Shown here: piece by piece, positions 12,302-22,338 of the stretch | Position numbering within the stretch: position 1 is the first letter of the stretch | Layout: every line of letters starts with the position of its first letter | Assembly (NCBI GenBank): GCA_002900995.3 | Contig: CM035310.1 | Location: 1,337,898 to 1,401,897 of the forward strand | Length of the DNA: 64,000 nucleotides | Source of the DNA: Ganoderma boninense | Lineage: Eukaryota > Basidiomycota > Agaricomycetes > Polyporales > Polyporaceae | Direction of reading: 5' to 3' | Notes under the pieces: generated by a model | Databases searched by the model: none | The model's input: the letters and a program-made list of their open reading frames with translations, nothing else | What the model was told of the DNA's origin: nothing | Translations under genes and position numbers: made by a program

Positions 12302-12309
12302 TATAAAAA
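12302..12309 (+). promoter_or_regulatory. TATA-box-like element
   Basis: TATAAAAA lies about 120 bp upstream of the ATG at 12423 that begins a signal-peptide-like stretch. The same sequence occurs in the right arm on the opposite strand (around 53750). It is likely the core promoter of the now-broken Ser/Thr-rich gene. Confidence 0.4.
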
Positions 12310-12422
12310 CCCCTCGCCAGATAAGCTTTTTTCTCAATGCCGTCGCCTTCTACTTCTTTTGTGCAGATGTCCCGGAATGTCATCCTCTTCGACTCACTCA
12401 ACTTCAGATTGACGACGATATC

Positions 12423-13279
12423 ATGTACCTTCTCCATTTCGTTCTTGCCGCCCTAGCACTCACCTGAGGTGAGTTCCGAGTAGTTCCCACTAGGAAGTGC
12501 CACCTTGGCAAACATAATATCTAGCTGTCGCTCAGGACTTTTCTTCCGTCGGAGACAAGTGCTGCCGCTGATCCCACCGGGTCCACACTCATCGGCGAGT
12601 TCTCCAGCCCGGCTCTCGTCGCCCCGCCCGTTGGCGTTCCTGCCTGGCTTCCCTTCTCATCCCATGGGCCACGCATCCGGCTTCTTATCTGGCCGTCCTC
12701 ATCACTCGGACTTCCCCACTGGCTTCCCTGCAAGCGTCCCTCACTCCGATTCCCCGGGCGGCCACTACCACGCCCAGTCGGGCTTCTCCGGCCACCCACC
12801 AACCACGGGGTCCTGGCCCACCGTTCCTGGTCTCACCAACCCCACCCCCACCAGGTCGCACTCTCGCCACCCCCATTCCAGCTGCCCGCACCGTAGTGGT
12901 TCTGCCTCATCATCGGTCGCGGACCCCACTGGCACCGAGGCATCCGACTCAGCCACTCCCACAGATACTGCGACCACCAGAGACGTGAGCTCCTCAGCCT
13001 CTGTGTCGGACAGCGTCACTGTCACCGACTCCGCGAGCAGTTCCAATTCGACTGCGACGGCCACCGGTCTCAAGCACGGACTCTGACACCGCGACTGCGA
13101 CTGCGATGGACAGCGACCCCGTGATGGGTAGCGACTCGGCGACGGCGACGGACAGCGGCACAACTACTGCTACCGACAGCGCCACCCCGACGAACAGCAG
13201 CACTGTCTTCTCCACCGCTCTCGACGCCGACACACATGCCCCCACAAGTGACGGCCTGTCCGCCACCAGCTCCCCTTGA
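12423..13279 (+). pseudogene. Ser/Thr/Asp-rich secreted-type protein, frame-broken (left copy)
   Basis: The ATG at 12423 begins a short hydrophobic signal-peptide-like stretch (M-Y-L-L-H-F-V-L-A-A-L-A-L-T). An in-frame TGA follows directly, just before a good donor (GAG/GTGAGT). A likely acceptor lies near 12537. Downstream come a Pro/His/Ser-rich segment built on degenerate repeats of about 50 bp (12640-12790), then Ser/Thr/Asp/Ala-rich low complexity. That part changes frame near 13070 and ends in S-A-T-S-S-P at the stop 13277-13279. The composition resembles O-glycosylated, mucin-like fungal cell-surface proteins. The early stop and the frame change are present in both arms, so the gene is either decayed or spliced in a way I cannot reconstruct. 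Confidence 0.45.
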
Positions 13280-13288
13280 TATGGGTCC

Positions 13289-14633
13289 ATCAGCAAAAGT
13301 GCATAACGCACGGGCTTCAGTGGGCTCAAATACACTGCAGCCGGGTCAATCCGAGGGACCCAATTTGCATCATAAACCCCTTGAGTTACATCAAATCCCG
13401 CTTAAGCCCAAGAGTGCCGGAAAAGTGTGATTATATGAGCTTGAGCAGGACTGACCCAATTGAAGCCGATTGACCCGCGCGCTCTGTCGAATTGTGGGAA
13501 ACGTCTTTGAAGCCGGTCAATCCGGTTGACTTGGCTACGGTTTGAGAGATCTAGGTTTATCTGATGCAGATATCACTCGGAATTCAAATGTCAGAGACAA
13601 AATATATTAGGTTTAACTACAACAGAGGGTCATACACAACCTAACTACTGAGCATGAGCAGAGAGATGGTGAGCGCACACTCAAATCATATGACCAGCCA
13701 GAGTCATGGGAACGGCACGGTGCATACGCAAGCACGCGCTGAAGTCCGTAGAAAGAAGAAGATATGTACTCGGAAGGGCGAACTTGAAGAGGGCAGAGTA
13801 GAGACCCAGAAGGGTAAGAGGAGCGAGTGAAGATGCAAGCCCAGAGGGAGAGTGGACGGCAGAGCGCAAGGAGACGAATTGGCGGCAGCGGCAAAGGAAA
13901 GAAGGAGGACTCACCGGGGGGAAAGAGCATAACGGGCTCGGGCTAATAGCAGGTGAGCGAGCTCCGAACTGACACTCCGACGCACCTGTATCCCACCCGC
14001 AGCACTCCATAGGCATAAAAAACACAAAGAAGCACTTACCTGTGCATTCCGGGACTGCATATAGCCGCATATACACACGTATGATCCATTTCGGACAGCA
14101 AACTTACCTCGCTGTATGCTTGAACCCCATTCAACTTCGAACACCACGTACCATTATAGAGCGCAATGCCACCTAGATAAATGTCGAAGAGGACAGCAGG
14201 GAGGCGATGGATTCAGAGATGGTGGTGGTTGGAGGGGAAGGTGTGAGGAAGGAAAATGGGGGAGAGCAACCGATTTTGTGGGGGGTTTGGCGTGTGTTGA
14301 GACGTCGGGGCTAAATCGGGACCGTCCAGATTAGGCTGCGCGCCCGAAGCGCGCCCTCTGTCGTCGTCGTTCCGGATGTCTATCTCGCTGAATTGTCAGC
14401 ATACCACTAAGTTGGCGCCGCGAAAGCTGAGCCATAGTCCTTTATGAGTATAGAAAAGCAACTCAGCGAGGAGACCTACACCCGTGCAAGGGGGGTAAGA
14501 ACAGGATCTGTCCGAGAAATTTTGCCGATCTGGCTCAATCGGCTTCACTTGTGTTCGAACGCGATCTGTCCCAATTTGGGGTCCTAGACCCGATTGCCCC
14601 AATCTTGCCCAAGCATTTTGCACTTTTGCTGAT
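13289..14633. mobile_element. Non-autonomous terminal-inverted-repeat DNA transposon, 1345 bp, unclassified
   Basis: The element begins ATCAGCAAAAGTGCA (13289-13303) and ends with its exact reverse complement (14619-14633). It is flanked by a 4-bp direct duplication GTCC (13285-13288 and 14634-14637). The right arm has the uninterrupted site with a single GTCC (52728-52731), so the boundaries are set by comparison. Subterminal motifs recur in both orientations: GGGTCAATC near 13344, AAGCCGATTGACCC at 13463-13476, and its inverse near 14532-14545. No transposase frame is visible, so it would need a partner element for mobility. A 4-bp non-TTAA duplication with this terminus does not let me name a superfamily. 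Confidence 0.85.
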
Positions 14634-14637
14634 GTCC

Positions 14638-15158
14638 GCGTTACTGAGCCAGCGAGCAGCGTCCTTCTCTCTTGCTCTGCACCATCGAGGGAAGGGGGGG
14701 AGGACAACGTTGTAAGATCGGCCCAAGCGCGCAGGGGCGCGGTGCACATCTCCCTCGTGCGGTTGACCGTCGGCTCCCTCCACGCAAGGTCACGTCATCT
14801 ATCGTCTGCCTTGGGAGACAAGTTGCCAGTCATGGCAGCGCTGCAGGTTGATGAGGCTCTTTTGTTCTTTCTTTCCAAATCCCGTTTATTGCCCTGCGAG
14901 GCCGGGCCTCATGGTAGGCTCTAGATACATCTGTAACTACATAGAGAGGGAGCGATGTCGGCTATACCAGGGGCCTAGGGCCCACGCGAATCTAGGGGGG
15001 TTTCCTCGGGAGGTGTAGCATTGACAAGAGTGCTGGGGGCACGCGCAACGCAGCGAGGAAGGGGCGGTGCGAGGCGGGTAGGTAGTTGGAGAAAAACTGG
15101 AGAGTAGCAGGGCATCGGATGAGTGCATTGCGGGCGTCCTCTCCCGGCCATTCAAGGC
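14638..15158. other. Intergenic stretch, no gene recognised
   Basis: This lies between the two left-arm insertions. It corresponds to 52011-52727 of the right arm, minus the 201-bp segment found only there. No supported coding region. Confidence 0.5.
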
Positions 15159-15171
15159 AAGGGAACAGGAT
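15159..15171. repeat. Target-site duplication of the LINE (3' side of element)
   Basis: The 13-bp sequence AAGGGAACAGGAT is repeated exactly at 19535-19547. The right arm has it once, at 51998-52010 on the opposite strand. This defines the insertion site of the LINE. Confidence 0.9.
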
Positions 15172-18100
15172 AGATAGATAGATAGATATATTCAGGGATT
15201 ATAGTGGCATGGAGGCCGTCTCGGCCGAAGTTGCCACTGTCACGATCCTAACTACAGTACGGTGCGGCTGCTCGGGAAACTACCGATACAAGGGTAAGCA
15301 ATGGGAAGGGAACACTAGGTGATACACGGTGGCATGGGCTGTGAGGTTTGTACAGTGAGATCGGGGCGGGAGCGCAAACCAGAGCACTGGTGCTCTGAGA
15401 ACGGAAGCGTATAGTAGGGTGAGTGACGTTGAGGGGAAACGCGAGGGGGGGAGACAATGGACAAGGAGACTTCATGATCATAAGAGGGGCGGCGTGCCCG
15501 GTGGGTTGGTGTAGAGAGGGAGAAGCCCTCTGGGGTCGAGAGTAAGGCGAACGCGGGACGGAAACCCCGAAGCCGAAACACTACAGTAAAGAAGAGGAAA
15601 GGAACTGAATGCAGAGAAGGGAAAGGGGGCCTGAATGAAGGAAAGGGGAAGAGGAAAGGTGACATAGAGAAGAGGGTGGGATCACTGTGGTGGGGCGCGG
15701 TACGCCTTGAACCGTCCTGTTGCATCCACGAAGTCGAGCACCGCCGCTCGAGACTTGGCGTTCCCGACTGTGGTCCGCAGCGTCAGAGGACCTTCGATGG
15801 CCGCCCTGAAGGTGTGGCGGGCCGCGGCGAACCGGCGACAGGTGAAGAGGAAGTGGGATACGGTCTCGGGTACAGCGCAGGTCAGGCAGAGGGGGGAGTC
15901 GATAGCACGGATCTGGGCAAGGAAAGCATTGAGCCCTATGTGGCCGCTCCGCAGCTGGGAGAGTATGCTGCACTGCCGGCGGGACAGGCCTCGGTAGAGC
16001 TTGAGTACCGCTGGGCCCGGTGGTGTGTCATCCACAACACGGCTGATGTGGTGCCCCTGCCGAGAGGCCTCCCACGCTGACTTCCACTCACCATGCAGTC
16101 GCTCATCGTACTGCTTCAGGAGGACTTTGCGATCCGTTTGCAGGTTGTGCAAGGTCGCAAGCACGGCACGGGGCAGGTCAGATGACTCTGAGCCTCCCGC
16201 GGCCGCCACGGCATCATCGCGTGCCTGGCACCACAAGTGCTCGTGCTCGCTCTCACCTCGGAGAGGTGCCCAGACGATCCGGAGGCGCAGGGAGGGACGG
16301 GAGCAGCGCTTAAGGGTGGATAGTCTTGCCAGGAATAGCCTGACAAGGGGGTGGTCTGGGCGGGAGGTGAGCGCTGTGACTGCCGCGCGATCGGGGACAA
16401 GGATGCTGGCGCGGGTGGCTCGAGGGCAGCCTGTAATGACGCACAGGGCGAGCGTCATCGCCGCGAGTACGCCATCATGTACCTGCCGGAGTGCAGCAGG
16501 CCCGAGGGATACTCGACGGGAGACGCGTCCGCCATCTCGTTTGACAGCCACAGCTGCTGCTCCAATGTTCAGACCCGAGACGCACCCCTTGATGAAGACG
16601 CATGTGTCCCGCCCCTGTAGCACCTCGGCCGCCTGGGACTGTGCCTCATCCTTGGTGTCAGCAGTAACGAGCTCAAATGGTGACTCACTGGCATGCGAGA
16701 GCGGCGGCGTGTGGCAGACCGTCGCTACCTGACGGAGGTCCGAGAAGCAGCGGAAGAGCTCGTGCAATGGGGAGCGGTGGAAGCGGGGGTACCGCGAGGT
16801 GCAACGCTGGATCGCCTTGTAGAGGGGGTGGGAGTCGGGGAGTGAGGCAAGCCGTGCAGCCGCACGATGAGCGGCCTGATTGAGGCGCAGCTCGACAGGA
16901 AGGAGGTCAGCGTGGTAGTCGAGGAAGACATTCGACGTCGACTTGAAGGCCCCTGTGATCATCAGGCCTGCGAGGCGTTGCACCTTCCCGATGCGGCGTG
17001 CGATACCGACCGATCCTGTTGCCCTGTGAGAGCCATCCCTCCGGCATACTGGGGTGTACCACACCGCGAGCCCATACTCCAGCCGAGGGCAGACCACCGC
17101 CTTGAAGAGGCGACGCGCGTATTGGTGGGGAAGGCGGAATGTGGGCCTCGCGAGGCGCCCCACAGCAAGAACCGCTGCAGTGCCCTTCGCGATTGCAGCG
17201 TCCACGTGCTCATGCCACCAGAGGCGGCGGTCAACGATGATGCCGAGATACCTCGCGGATTCGGATGGGGTGATCGTGTGACCATCTATCTGCAAGGGAA
17301 GCGGCTCATAGCGGGGCTCGTAGCGGGTATGATGAACAAGTTGAAACTTGCCGATGTCAAACCGGCAAGCATGCATACACGACCAGTTGAGGAGGAGAGG
17401 GACGATTTCTGTCAGGATCCTGATGTTAGTGGCGATGCTGGGTGAGGTGACCGTGATCGCGGTGTCGTCGATGTAGCCGAGCGACATGCGCTGACGGTCC
17501 TTGGGATCGATAAGCTCGAGGAGATCTGAGGAGTAAAAGAGGTATAAGATCGGCGAAAGAGGGGAACCCTGGGGCAGCCCGCAGTCCGCCAGGAGGGGCT
17601 CGGAGGTGAAGTCATCGAACTTGAGCTGCGTACGGCGGTCCCTGAGGAAGTTAGCAATCCACTTAACGAGAGGTTCGGGAACGCCGCGCTTGCGCAGGTT
17701 GTGGAGGAGACGTTGGTGGTTGACAGAGGGGAAGGCAGAGGAAATGTCCAGGTACAGGACCGAGGTCACTTTCCCCGTGCGCCACGAATCCTTGATCCGC
17801 TGCACCAGGTGCAGCACAGCGTCGGTGGTGGTCCTCTGGGGGCGACCGCCAAAGTGGTTGGGGGGGAGGAGATTGTGTTCCTCAGCCAACGCTGCCAGCC
17901 GGCGAGCAACGACGGACTCGACCACCTTGCTCGACGTGTCCTCGAGGGCGATAGGACGGTATGCTTTCGGGATGAGATAGCTTGGTTTCCCCGGTTTGCG
18001 GAGAGTGATGGTGGTGAAGAACTTCCACTGGGCTGGATGGTGACCCAGCACCAGGCATCTATTGATCAGGTTAGTGAACACGGGGGCAATAATAGCTGAA

Positions 18101-19534
18101 CACTCCTTGAGAGCCGCGTTCGGGACCCCAGATGGACCCGGGGCCTTGAACGGGCTGAGGTTCTCAAGGGCTGCCTCAACCTCCTCCTCTGAGAAGGGTG
18201 TGAACTGGAGCTGGTCCTCGTACTCCGCCTCAGCGATGTCAGAGAGAGAGGCGGGGGGAGGTGCAGGGAAGAACTGCGCCATCAGCGCGTCCCGCTTCTC
18301 AGAGCACGATTGTGCGACCGAGCCATCTGGCAGCTTCAGAGCTGGGAGGCGCGAGGCAAGAGTGTCCTCGGGGGCTTGCGTGACATACTTGCTGGCCTGC
18401 CAAATGGTCTGTTCCGTGGCCGATTCGACGTACATGCGCCAGTGGAGGCGCTTCTGACGTCGAATTGCTGTGTGGTACTCGTGGGTTGCCGCGCGCGCAG
18501 CGGCAGCATCCTCCGGGCTGGCACGACGCCGCGCAGCACGGTTGGACAGTCTGCGGGCAGCGCGCTTCAGCGTGGTGAGCTCGGGAGTCCACCAGCGCTT
18601 GGAGTACGGGCACGGCTTGGCCACAGGAACTGCTCCATCAGCAGCCTGCACAAGAATGTCAGTGATATCAGAAACAAGGGAGTCAACGCATTCAGCACTG
18701 GCATTGCCCAGCTCATGTGAGCGGGCGTGCACCTGCTTAATGCGCCACAGGCGTTCAACATTGTCGCAGTAAGCCTCCCAATCAGTCTCTCTCCAGTTCT
18801 TGCGAACTGGGGAGGAGGCTGTGGGTACGTCCAGGCGGAGCTCAATCTCAATGGAGCGGTGATCACTGCCATGATCGAAGCCTGTCTCACACCGCGTGAT
18901 CAGCTCTATAACAGAGCTGGGGGCAAAGACGAGGTCCAAGGTGGACCATGTCCGGTGGGCGTCCGAAAAGAACGTTGGAGTGCCCTCCGGAAGGGCAGGA
19001 AGGAGTGTATGCTCTGCCAGGACTTCTAGCAAGCGCGCAGCATCCGAGCGACGCGTGCGCTGCGGCATGTTGGGGCCGGACCAGAGGGGGTGATGCAGGT
19101 TGAAGTCCCCAGCTAAAATGCAGGGGGAACCTAGCACATTAGGCCCACGCAGAGCGGACTGGAGAAGCGAAACAGAGCTATCGGAATCTGGGGGGTTATA
19201 AACGGAGAAGACAGAGAGAGAGAAGGATGGGAAAGAAAACTTAATGGCGCAAACATCAGAGGACATGAGGGGTAGTTGGGTGTACGAGTCAGAGGGTAAG
19301 TTGTTGCTAACGTAGATCACGCTGCGGATAGCCGCAGCGGAATCTCGTCTGCCGGCCGCGCTGGGAAGGTGAAGATTCCAACGGGGAGAGCGGAAAGAGG
19401 CATAGTCGTCAATATGGAGTGGTAGCTCCTGCAAGCAGAGAACATCCCAGAGCGCGGGGTCGGTGCTGTTAAGCACTGATAGCACCACCTCAGGCGTGCG
19501 GCGGCAATTCAACGACAGGACTCGCAACCCCTTG
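15172..19534 (-). mobile_element. 5'-truncated non-LTR (LINE) retrotransposon
   Basis: This 4363-bp element is inserted on the minus strand and bounded by a perfect 13-bp target-site duplication. The homologous site in the right arm is empty. Its 3' end is a short tandem (TATC)n tail (GATA repeats at 15170-15188 on the plus strand) instead of poly(A). It has about 510 bp of 3' UTR after the ORF stop. The 5' end falls only a few bases before the endonuclease domain, so ORF1 and the extreme N-terminus of ORF2 are missing, as expected for incomplete target-primed reverse transcription. The domain order is that of fungal Tad1-like LINEs. Confidence 0.92.
15682..19527 (-). CDS. LINE ORF2: endonuclease, reverse transcriptase, RNase H-like, zinc knuckle (5'-truncated)
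   Basis: The open frame runs uninterrupted for about 1280 codons. It begins at a TTG codon next to the 5' truncation, so the true start is lost. The APE-type endonuclease covers residues about 1-230 with L-N-C-R-R near 6-10, L-Q-E near 32-34, G-D-F-N near 140-143 and G-S-D-H near 220-223. The reverse transcriptase covers about 460-740 with F-K-A-P-G-P-S-G, Y-L-D-I-S-S-A-F, L-P-Q-G-S-P-L-S-P near 651-659 and the catalytic box Y-I-D-D near 685-688, where most LINEs have F-A-D-D or F-V-D-D. An RNase H-like region lies around 960-1110, and a C-terminal C-x2-C-x8-H-x4-C zinc-knuckle-like motif near 1215-1235. All key residues are present, so the copy looks recent. Confidence 0.93.
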   Translation of the reverse strand: MRVLSLNCRRTPEVVLSVLNSTDPALWDVLCLQELPLHIDDYASFRSPRWNLHLPSAAGRRDSAAAIRSVIYVSNNLPSDSYTQLPLMSSDVCAIKFSFPSFSLSVFSVYNPPDSDSSVSLLQSALRGPNVLGSPCILAGDFNLHHPLWSGPNMPQRTRRSDAARLLEVLAEHTLLPALPEGTPTFFSDAHRTWSTLDLVFAPSSVIELITRCETGFDHGSDHRSIEIELRLDVPTASSPVRKNWRETDWEAYCDNVERLWRIKQVHARSHELGNASAECVDSLVSDITDILVQAADGAVPVAKPCPYSKRWWTPELTTLKRAARRLSNRAARRRASPEDAAAARAATHEYHTAIRRQKRLHWRMYVESATEQTIWQASKYVTQAPEDTLASRLPALKLPDGSVAQSCSEKRDALMAQFFPAPPPASLSDIAEAEYEDQLQFTPFSEEEVEAALENLSPFKAPGPSGVPNAALKECSAIIAPVFTNLINRCLVLGHHPAQWKFFTTITLRKPGKPSYLIPKAYRPIALEDTSSKVVESVVARRLAALAEEHNLLPPNHFGGRPQRTTTDAVLHLVQRIKDSWRTGKVTSVLYLDISSAFPSVNHQRLLHNLRKRGVPEPLVKWIANFLRDRRTQLKFDDFTSEPLLADCGLPQGSPLSPILYLFYSSDLLELIDPKDRQRMSLGYIDDTAITVTSPSIATNIRILTEIVPLLLNWSCMHACRFDIGKFQLVHHTRYEPRYEPLPLQIDGHTITPSESARYLGIIVDRRLWWHEHVDAAIAKGTAAVLAVGRLARPTFRLPHQYARRLFKAVVCPRLEYGLAVWYTPVCRRDGSHRATGSVGIARRIGKVQRLAGLMITGAFKSTSNVFLDYHADLLPVELRLNQAAHRAAARLASLPDSHPLYKAIQRCTSRYPRFHRSPLHELFRCFSDLRQVATVCHTPPLSHASESPFELVTADTKDEAQSQAAEVLQGRDTCVFIKGCVSGLNIGAAAVAVKRDGGRVSRRVSLGPAALRQVHDGVLAAMTLALCVITGCPRATRASILVPDRAAVTALTSRPDHPLVRLFLARLSTLKRCSRPSLRLRIVWAPLRGESEHEHLWCQARDDAVAAAGGSESSDLPRAVLATLHNLQTDRKVLLKQYDERLHGEWKSAWEASRQGHHISRVVDDTPPGPAVLKLYRGLSRRQCSILSQLRSGHIGLNAFLAQIRAIDSPLCLTCAVPETVSHFLFTCRRFAAARHTFRAAIEGPLTLRTTVGNAKSRAAVLDFVDATGRFKAYRAPPQ

Positions 19535-19547
19535 AAGGGAACAGGAT

Positions 19548-19833
19548 GAGGCTGTTTTGGACGCCGAAAACGACGTCACCGTGCCTCGGCTGTAGTCGCC
19601 ACGTGGATTTTGACCTTGTGGAATGTTAGACGCGGATGCTGTTGCTGGCACGCGACTCCAAAAGCCTCCAAATCGTTTCTGTTCCCGATGATGGCGCAGC
19701 CAGCAGAGACCTGCAGAGACAATGTGCTGTTATACCGTCATTATCGATGATAACCCCATAAGAACATCGGAGAACGCTAGTGCAGTAGATATAAATACAA
19801 GTATTCTGATCTTTCCAAGTCCACAGGAGTTCC
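19548..19833. other. 3' flank of ADH-A (left)
   Basis: This short region lies between the LINE insertion and the ADH-A stop. The mirror region is 51712-51997. No gene seen; it probably includes the ADH-A 3' UTR. Confidence 0.5.
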
Positions 19834-21196
19834 TCAGCTCTTCGCTACCCTGACCACGACCTTCCCAACGTGTTGCTGGCTCTCCTGGTACTCGTACGCA
19901 TCCCGGACATGCTCGAAGTCGAACACCTTGTCTACGACCGGCTTCAACTGGACCGCATCGATCAGGCGGTTCATGTCTTCGAATCTGCACCCAAGTCATA
20001 CGCTGTGAGTACGACGCCCTCGATGACGTTGATAAGTACTGACTGTGTACGAGAGCCGATAAGGATGCCGCGCATGTTGATCGCCTTGCCTAGGACGAGC
20101 AGAGGGAGCTGGCCCACGTCCCCGGCCTGTATTCGATGGAGCACAAAAACTCGGTTCAGCCATCCAACAACGCTTGAGCGACACGTCTCACTCACCCCAG
20201 CCACGAACCCAATCACGGACACATTGCCCCCGTACCTCGCCGCCTTCACCGATTTAACGATCGTGCCCGGGCCGCCGACCTCAATGACATGGTCTACCCC
20301 CCGGCCATTTGTGATCTTGAGCACCTCCTCCTCCCAGTCAGGCGTTGTCTTGTAGTTGATCAGATGCTTCGCCCCCAGCTTCTTCGCGACCTCCAGCTTC
20401 CGGTCCGACGACGACGTCGCAATGACGGTGGCCCCAGACGCGACCGCCAGCTGGAGGCCGAAAATCGACACACCCCCAGTGCCCTGCACCAGAACAATGT
20501 CTCCGCCCTTCAAGACCGGTTTGCCGCCGAGGAGGGCGTTGTACGCGGTGAGCGCTGCGCACGGGAGCGTAGACGCCTCCTCGTAGCTCAGGTGCTCAGG
20601 GATGCGTACGAGAGCCTGCCGTAAGTGACATCAGCGGTCAGCGAGCGTTGGCGTATAACCGGGAGAGTCGGGGCCGCGGCGCGGCGCGAGCGACTCGGGA
20701 GCGAAGCGGAGTAAGTAAAGAAAGGAAGCACGACGTACATGCGCCGGGAGGACCTTGAACTCGGTCAGGACTCCATCGATCGGGGCGCCCAAACCGGTCG
20801 CTTTGATCTCCGCCGTAACCTCGCCATGGATGTGGTCGACTGCGAAGTTGGGCGAGACCCGCTCGCCCACTTGCCACCCCTTGACGTCCTCGCCGATGGC
20901 GATGATCTCACCCGCCATGTCGGACCCCGGCACTGGATTCTCCTTCTGCCCCAGCGGGTACTTGCCTTTGGCGACGATCAGATCGCGGTACTATATGTGG
21001 GCGGCATGCATCTGCGGTCAGCGACGAACGAGGCGTTGGAGCTAGGAGGAATGCCAACCTGCAGGGAGACCGCATGGACCTTCACGAGAACCTCTGTCGA
21101 CTTCAGCTTCGGGATCGTCCCTTCTTGCAAGGTAAGGTTGTGGAACCCGTCCACCTTCGGGAGACGGTACTCGCGGGTCGTTGTTGGGAGAGACAT
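19834..21196 (-). CDS. MDR-family NADP-dependent dehydrogenase (ADH-A), left-arm copy
   Basis: The gene has five exons (21196-21059, 20990-20739, 20615-20196, 20126-20044, 19984-19834), giving 347 residues with an intact frame. The N-terminal GroES-like fold (Y-R-L-P-K-V to about 130) is followed by a nucleotide-binding domain with V-Q-G-T-G-G-V-S at about 173-180 and T-S-S-S-D-R-K-L, typical of NADP(H) users. The position that binds catalytic zinc in classical alcohol dehydrogenases reads S-L-Q-Y-R-D-L with no cysteine, so the protein resembles zinc-independent quinone-oxidoreductase-like MDR enzymes of fungi. The substrate is unknown. A decayed MFS transporter lies upstream in the same orientation. 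A TATATAAG box sits about 100 bp before the ATG. Confidence 0.88.
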
Positions 21197-21293
21197 GATA
21201 GCCGTATGTTTTGGGGTAGTTTGTAGATGGGATGAGGAGGGACGGGATGTGCGTGTGGGTTTGTCTTTTCTGCTCCCAGGGAACAAATCGTCG

Positions 21294-21301
21294 CTTATAT
21301 A
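21294..21301 (-). promoter_or_regulatory. TATA box of ADH-A (left)
   Basis: TATATAAG on the minus strand lies about 98 bp upstream of the ADH-A start and is conserved at 50246-50253 in the right arm. Confidence 0.55.
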
Positions 21302-22338
21302 GTAGCGTGTGCGGTCACCCGGCCCCGCCGCCCCCAGTTCGCTGTCAGGCCTCTACCGTGCGTCGACGGCTTTGTCATCCATATCCTCTGCTCTTCGCTT
21401 TGTCAGACAGGGCCTTGGAAGAGATGCGCGAGTTGATTGGAAAGCACCTCGGTGACGTAACCTTTGCTCATCGCTGCAGCATCCTGTCCGATCGAATGTT
21501 CCGAGCCTGGGACATATGTTAGCCGGGAACTGCACCAATACGCTCCACCGGATGTAGCGGAGGGGTTCGGACACCGCGAGGAGAGAGGACAAACTTGATA
21601 AGCGCACTGCACACTTTGGAAGTACTTTGGAGTCCCGAATCCTATTAGAGTTTCGCTACCTCCGAGTCGCCGACCCCAGACAATAGTGTTCTGTCGGCCT
21701 ACCAAGTCAGCCGGCCTTTTAAAAAACCTCCTGACTACCTGCTGGGTTCCAAACGGACTTCCACGACGGTGCTTCTAGCTTGGAACGCCATGTGTCTAGG
21801 GCGTCGTTCTTTGAAGAAGTTATCCAGGCGTCCGCAAGCTCGTTGACCCGATGCCCTCTTGAGCGTTGAGCGGCTGGAACACCGATAGCTGAGCTCGGCA
21901 CTGTACGTCTTTTGCAAGAACACGGGTCGGATGCTCGGCATAGTGCCACGGTGAAGCGCACATTCGAATGCGCCGGTGGAGCGGAGTGGGCGAGCCTCTG
22001 GTATGCTGAATGCTGTGCGGCCATCTACGGGTACGATCGGTGCAAATGTAACGGCAAAACTGCACATGTCGAGTCAGCTATCTATAAGGTTTGAACGTGC
22101 TGGAAAATAGTGCGGCCATGAGGAAAAACACGTACATGCCAAACGTAATAGCATGGGTGAAGACCGAATATGCTGCCAAATAAACGTTTCTCCAGCGCGC
22201 AGGCACTGGCAACGCGTTTGGGATGAGGGCTTGGACGACGTCAGAGGCGTAATGATGCCGAATACCACGGGGGCGTGGTCGCCCTCGGACCTTCACCCAC
22301 AGCATGACTGCGCGGCGCGATGATAACCACATCTGAGT
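21302..22338. other. Intergenic region upstream of ADH-A (left)
   Basis: About 1 kb between the ADH-A promoter and the 3' end of the MFS relic. Several overlapping short frames are present in both arms, but none has a recognisable domain. Confidence 0.45.

Noticed and set aside
13613..14334. Possible transposase frames inside the TIR element
   Set aside because: Frames are short, in conflicting phases, without DDE-type or other transposase motifs.
15170..15190. GATA repeats as an independent microsatellite
   Set aside because: They abut the target-site duplication and are absent from the empty site, so they are the 3' tail of the LINE.
15676..19093. Several plus-strand frames inside the LINE
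   Set aside because: They are antisense shadows of the long ORF2; none contains a recognisable motif.
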